From Aurifilum marmelostoma (Eukaryota > Ascomycota > Sordariomycetes > Diaporthales > Cryphonectriaceae), in contig JAMXSV010000028.1 in assembly GCA_027559495.1 (NCBI GenBank), forward strand, positions 2,418,001 to 2,482,000: 64,000 bases of DNA. Direction: 5' to 3'. The translations under genes and the position numbers were made by a program. Positions 59,876-64,000 of this stretch are shown piece by piece; position 1 is the first letter of the stretch; the number at the start of each line of letters is the position of its first letter. The notes below the pieces were generated by a model. That model did not search any database, was not told where the DNA came from, and saw only the letters and a list, made by a program, of their open reading frames with translations.

Positions 59876-60485
59876 ATGCAGCTCGAGAAGCCCTCCCCCT
59901 CCTCCCGGCCGCACCAAGCCCCAGCTCCACTCCCGCCGCCACCACCACACCTACAACGCCACCCGCCGCCTCCCCCGGGCCATCTGGATCCGCTCTCTCC
60001 GCATCGACCTCCTCGGCGCCCTAGCAACAACAACAACAACAACAGCACCAACCACCGCCACCGCATCCCTCGCCTACGAGATCCTCCTCTACTACGACCA
60101 CAACCGCGCCTGCACCATCTACCGCTCGCCCGAGGACTTCCGCAGGCTCAGGATCGCCCTGGGCACGCTGGAGGAGGAGGAGTCGTCCTCCTCCTCCTCC
60201 CCTGGCAGCGGTGAGGACGCCGTGGTTGCGGAGGGTGACGAGCACGAGCACGAGGGCGAGCAGCGTGTGGTCGAGGACGTCGAGGTGCTCCAGCAGTTTC
60301 TCGTGCAGGCCTTGAACAAGAAAGGGCGGGATTGGGCGGTGGAGTATTTCCTCCGGAGGCGGATGGATGATTGTCGGGGGGGGTTGAGGCTCCTGAGCTG
60401 CTCCCCCTTTTTTTTTCTTCTTTCCTTTTCCTCCTCCTTCTTCTCTCTTTTTATTATATTGTCAGTCAGCTGGGACTGGTTGTGA
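59876..60485 (+). CDS. Possible PX-like fungal protein; start and frame uncertain
   Basis: From about 59955 one frame reads with protein character: NATRRLPRAIWIRSLRIDLL, then LAYEILLYYDHNRACTIYR with SPEDFRRLRIALG, and later EDVEVLQQFLVQALNKKG with DWAVEYFLRRRMDD. The YRSPEDFRRLR block resembles the strand and phosphoinositide-contact region of PX domains. That frame has no ATG for 300 bases upstream; the nearest ATG (59876, MQLEKPSPSSRPHQ) lies in another frame, so either a one-base error in the C-rich stretch or an upstream exon is needed. Between 60038 and 60056 there is a (CAA)n run read as threonine in this frame. The end (stop at 60485) runs through a T-rich stretch and may also be wrong. 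Function unknown. Confidence 0.42.
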
Positions 60486-61102
60486 CACGAGTCGGGGGTT
60501 TGAGGACGAGGAGTCTAGATCGGGCTGGCTCGATGAGATACAGCGCATACTGTGTGTGTGCGTACGTCTGGAAAAAGGGCGCTGGACATTGTATCACACA
60601 AAATGGTTGGTGGGCTCCCCTGTCTGCTGTTTCGGGACCAAGAATATCTATTTTTTCTTCTTTTCTTCTTTCTTGTTACTGACTTTGTGCTGTTTCTTCT
60701 CAGGTCGTCCATCTTGACCACCACAACACCGCTGGCTTGGCTTTCTCGTGGTCAAGGTGTTACTTATGAATTCATGACTCTTATGATTTTATGTCGGATG
60801 AGTTTGGCCTGGTCTAAGAATATCACTAACAATCCGCTATTTTGAATCATGTTGGCATGGTTTCTAGTGGCTAATAAAAATTCACCTCTGAAAATTTATA
60901 TGTGCAGTTTGCGTTTTCTCCTTTCTCACATTATTCACATTTCCAAAGAAAATTTTCCTTTTCACAATCTGCAGCGCTGGGTGGCATAATGCCCTGACAT
61001 GGAGATCTGGTGTCCGATAGAAGTACCATCAATCTAGTCTCTCACCCTGCCACACCAGCTCATGAAAAAAATTACTAGACTCCCTGGCTCTTCGCCAATC
61101 AA
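60486..61102. other. Convergent intergenic region
   Basis: 617 AT-rich bases before the stop codon of the FMP42-like gene. No gene seen. Confidence 0.6.
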
Positions 61103-63001
61103 TCAATCGTGCAGCCCAACAGCCCTCTCAGCCTCCAGCTCCAGCATCTCCCTCCTCAGCCCCCTCACCTGGTACCCAACATACATCACCATGGCCAGGC
61201 CCACGGCAAGACCAGCCGACAGCAGGATGATGTTCACGGGCACCGGGTCGCCCCTGAAGGTCTGGTGGAACAGATAGTCCAGCCCGGACTGCGAGAAGTT
61301 AAACAGTCCCGACAGGCAGATGATGGTTCCGTAGACGGTGCCAAAGGTCTTGAAGCCAAACACCTTGGCAGTGTAGTCGGACACGGCCGTGTAGTAAAAG
61401 GGCCGGTACAGTACGAACAGGCAGATGTTGGCGTAGGCGGCCCAGAGCTCGGGGATGACGCCCAGCACGCCGACGGTGGTGGTGACGGTGACGAGCCAGA
61501 AGAGCACGGCGAGCGTCGACGTGTGGTCCAGGAGCAGGCCGATGAAGGGGATGGAGAGGATACCGCCGATGGGGAGGGCGAGGTCGAAGAAGTTGTTGAC
61601 CTCGATGGCGCGCTCCCGTGAGTGGAGGAGTGCTGCATACTGTGGTCGGATCGTGGCCACAAAGTAATTGATCCTCGTCATCTGAATCACTGTTTGGACA
61701 AATTTGGTTAGCACCCAACAGCAGCAGTAGCATCAACAACGACCAGAGCAACAAGACTTACCAGTAAAGAGACAGATGAAGATGAACCAAGGGGAGCGGA
61801 TCTGCTCCCAGGCCGTGTTCTGGTGCTTGACCCCCCACACGCCCGACGTTTCGTTCTTGCGCTCCTCGCTCCTGGCCTGCCTGTCCGCCCGCGCCGGCCC
61901 AAGGAGGTCCTCCAGGTCGGCCTGAACAGACTCTCGGTGCTCCCTGCGCTCCTCTTCCAACAGCGCCGTGTGCTCGTCGACCTGGTCATCCCGCTCGTGG
62001 TGGGGCGGGAGCGGCTGGTCCACCTCCTCGATCATCTCACCGATGGTCTTGTACGATTGTGCAGGGAGCAGGAACAACTGCAGCAGGACGATGACCACAG
62101 GCACCACGAGGTAGACCAGGAAGAACTTTTCGTGCCCGAACGCCCCCGCCGTCTTCTCGAAGATGAGGCGGTAGACGAGGAAGAGGGCGCTGGAGGCGTC
62201 GAAGGCGCCTGTCAGGATAGCCAGGATGAGGCCCGAGTGCCTCGGAAAGGCGTTGGACAGCTGGAAGGAGGAGATGTAGGTGAAGGGCCCGCCGAGGGCG
62301 AGGAAGAGATAGCCAAAGAGCAGACCGTCGAAGGGGAGAGACCTCTCGTAGGCCATGAGCAGGGAGCCCACGGCGAGGAAGAAAGCACCGAGCAGACCGC
62401 AGACACGTGGGCCGAGGTGATCGAGGATGGTGCCGACGGGGAGGGCGGCGACGTTGGTCGATACGGCGGCGACGGTGAACATGAGGTTGAGGTGTATCTC
62501 TACGCACGTGTCCACGTCGGCGGCGGCGGTGGTGGGGAGGAAGATGGAAGCTTCGGCCGCTTCCTCACCGGACTGACCCCCGCAGATGTCCTGATAGGCG
62601 CCCTCTGCCTTCAGGACGGGCTTCAGCGCCGCATAACCGAAGACTACGCCTGCTGCGAAGAGGCAGTAGACAACAGTCACTGAGACCTGCACTATGGACA
62701 GAGAGAAAAAAGGAAAAGAAGAGAGGGTCAGTTATTGATGTACGTGTACACGGCAGAGCACGAGTTGGTGAGGGACAGAAGGGGGAGGACAAAAAAACCT
62801 ACAGAGTCTCTTCCACCTTGGGACCTCGAAGGCGCCCACAGACTCTATGTAGCCTGGCTTGCCGGCGTGAGGATCCCATGATTCTGGTAGAGGGTTGAAG
62901 CTGAGCCTCCTGTCACGACTGCTGGGTGAGGGGGCCCTGGAGGATCCCGGGCTGTGCAGATGAGAGAATGTCTCGAGGGATGAGACACGGTTGAGGGACA
63001 T
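61103..63001 (-). CDS. MFS transporter of the FMP42/SLC43-like group
   Basis: Three exons on the minus strand, 63001-62803, 62691-61762, 61689-61103, with GT-AG introns of 111 and 72 nt, give 571 residues. The first ~65 residues are hydrophilic (MSLNRVSSLETFSHLHSPGS). About 12 membrane segments follow, with a long acidic central loop (about 290-370) between segments 6 and 7. Typical blocks are LFAAGVVFGYAALKPVLK, LNLMFTVAAVSTNVAALPVGTILDHLGPR, GDPVPVNIILL and FVLYRPFYYTAVSDY. They match the yeast Fmp42 family, related to animal SLC43 amino-acid transporters. Yeast Fmp42 was found in mitochondrial and vacuolar fractions and its substrate is unknown, so location and cargo stay open here. The join before segment 1 gives KRLLQVSVTVVYCLF, and the second gives FICLFTVIQMTRINYF. 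Confidence 0.86.
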
Positions 63002-64000
63002 GCTTTGGTCAGGAAGGGGACGGGGACTGATTTGGGGGAGGGGCGTGTGACCCTCCTCGTGCTAACGCCTTGCAACCCTGAATTTTTTTTTTTTTTTTCT
63101 TTTCCCTTTTCCAAAGATGGTCGACAACAACGTCTCACAGAAAGGCAAGCAAGCCAAAAAAGGAGAGGATTGCTACTGGATGTAGATATATATGTGTCCC
63201 AAGTATGTATGTACTGGAGTTAAATCCATCAATGAGTGCATGTGTGTGTGTATAAGTACCTGGAGGAGTTGGTCAACTGATCGGTCCTGTCCGGTCTAGG
63301 CGTTGCTGGCTGGGACGTGCTACTGCTGTGCCTAGAGGTGGGGCTTCTGTAGGTAGGCGATCCTAGCTGATTTGGTGGTCGTCGCTGCCTCGCGAACATC
63401 GTCATCGTCGTCATTGTTACTATACGGTTTTTGGAGATCATGCATGCACATTTGCCGTCTCCGACTGTACTTTTTACATAACATAATTTGTTCTGAAGAG
63501 AGGAGGGGGGGATACATGATCATATCCGCTTCTCAGCTCACCTGCATCTCTACCAAAACAAAACGTACGCAGGTATCTCTTTGCTCTTTTTTCCCCCTTC
63601 TCCCACGCCACAGGGGTCCTGCTGCAAAATCAGATGATTAGGGCCTGGGCCGGAGGCGAGAAATGCTCAATTTTTTCTTCCTGTTCTTATCTGCTCCCCC
63701 TCTCCTTCTTCCCTGTTTGAACCCCACGTCAAGTCAAGGTGATAAGCAAGCACCCATCGCTCGATGCCTCAATTGATACACAGAGAGCTTGTTCTCTTTA
63801 GCTCTAAGCAGAATTTTTCCTCAGCTGGGTTTTCCTACTGTCGCTCGAGGCCGGCCGCGGGGTTTCGGTCACACTCGCAGCCAGGTCCAATGCTTCCGCT
63901 TGCGGGAGTGATTACCAGCGCCTAGTTTTATATACGCAGTACCATACTCCGCAAGCCCGATTGTAGAAAGTAGAATAGTAGACAGCTGGAGTTGTGGTTT
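63002..64000. other. Right-edge region upstream of the FMP42-like gene
   Basis: About 1 kb to the window end, with T-runs and a GT repeat (63239-63252). No convincing gene; it should hold the FMP42-like promoter. Confidence 0.55.

Overview
The window is nuclear DNA of a filamentous ascomycete (Pezizomycotina, most likely a Sordariomycete). Signs are short introns of about 56-98 nt with GTAAGT/GTGAGT donors and CTAAC-like branch sites, genes on both strands without operons, long gene-free spacers full of homopolymers and microsatellites, and clear orthologues of Neurospora NUC-1 and OS-1. Exon joins below were worked out by hand from splice sites and reading-frame phase; no database search was run.

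Layout. 1-106 (-): 5' end of an RG-rich protein leaving the window. 1011-4387 (+): MPH1/FANCM helicase. 5773-7996 (+): NUC-1/Pho4-type bHLH regulator. 9773-11179 (+): long small-heat-shock-like protein. 12715-15023 (+): SRC1/Heh inner nuclear membrane protein. 15793-18070 (-): sucrose-type (GPH) sugar transporter. 19061-21566 (-): unknown protein with a degenerate Ulp1-like region. 23361-24519 (+): HIS1, convergent with 24879-25946 (-): SEC53. 27882-32209 (-): group III histidine kinase NIK1/OS-1. 32210-40896: 8.7 kb without a convincing gene. 40897-42136 (-): ARC40/ARPC1, divergent from 42603-43270 (+): U2 snRNP B''. 43353-44279 (-): ATG10. 45024-47494 (+): GH47 alpha-mannosidase. 47935-50132 (-): amino-acid permease. 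52741-54527 (-): NTF2-like fungal protein. 56657-58427 (+): DHCR24-like FAD oxidoreductase. 59876-60485 (+): possible PX-like gene. 61103-63001 (-): FMP42-type MFS transporter.

Most of these are housekeeping genes with unrelated roles (DNA repair, phosphate regulation, nuclear envelope, histidine and mannose metabolism, osmosensing, actin, splicing, autophagy, N-glycan trimming, transport). I see no biosynthetic cluster, transposon, CRISPR array, rRNA or tRNA gene.

The strongest unexpected signal is that three otherwise intact conserved genes (MPH1, SRC1, DHCR24-like) each change reading frame by one base exactly at a homopolymer (A6, C7, G6). This points to assembly indels rather than biology, but should be settled before the genes are used. 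Other points of interest are a GC-AG intron in the permease, introns at the HAMP-repeat borders of NIK1 plus a 33-nt micro-exon, the Ulp1-like protein apparently lacking its catalytic His and Cys, a pure Glu/Gln repeat inside the DHCR24-like catalytic region, and a TGACTCA (GCN4/CPC1) site ahead of HIS1.
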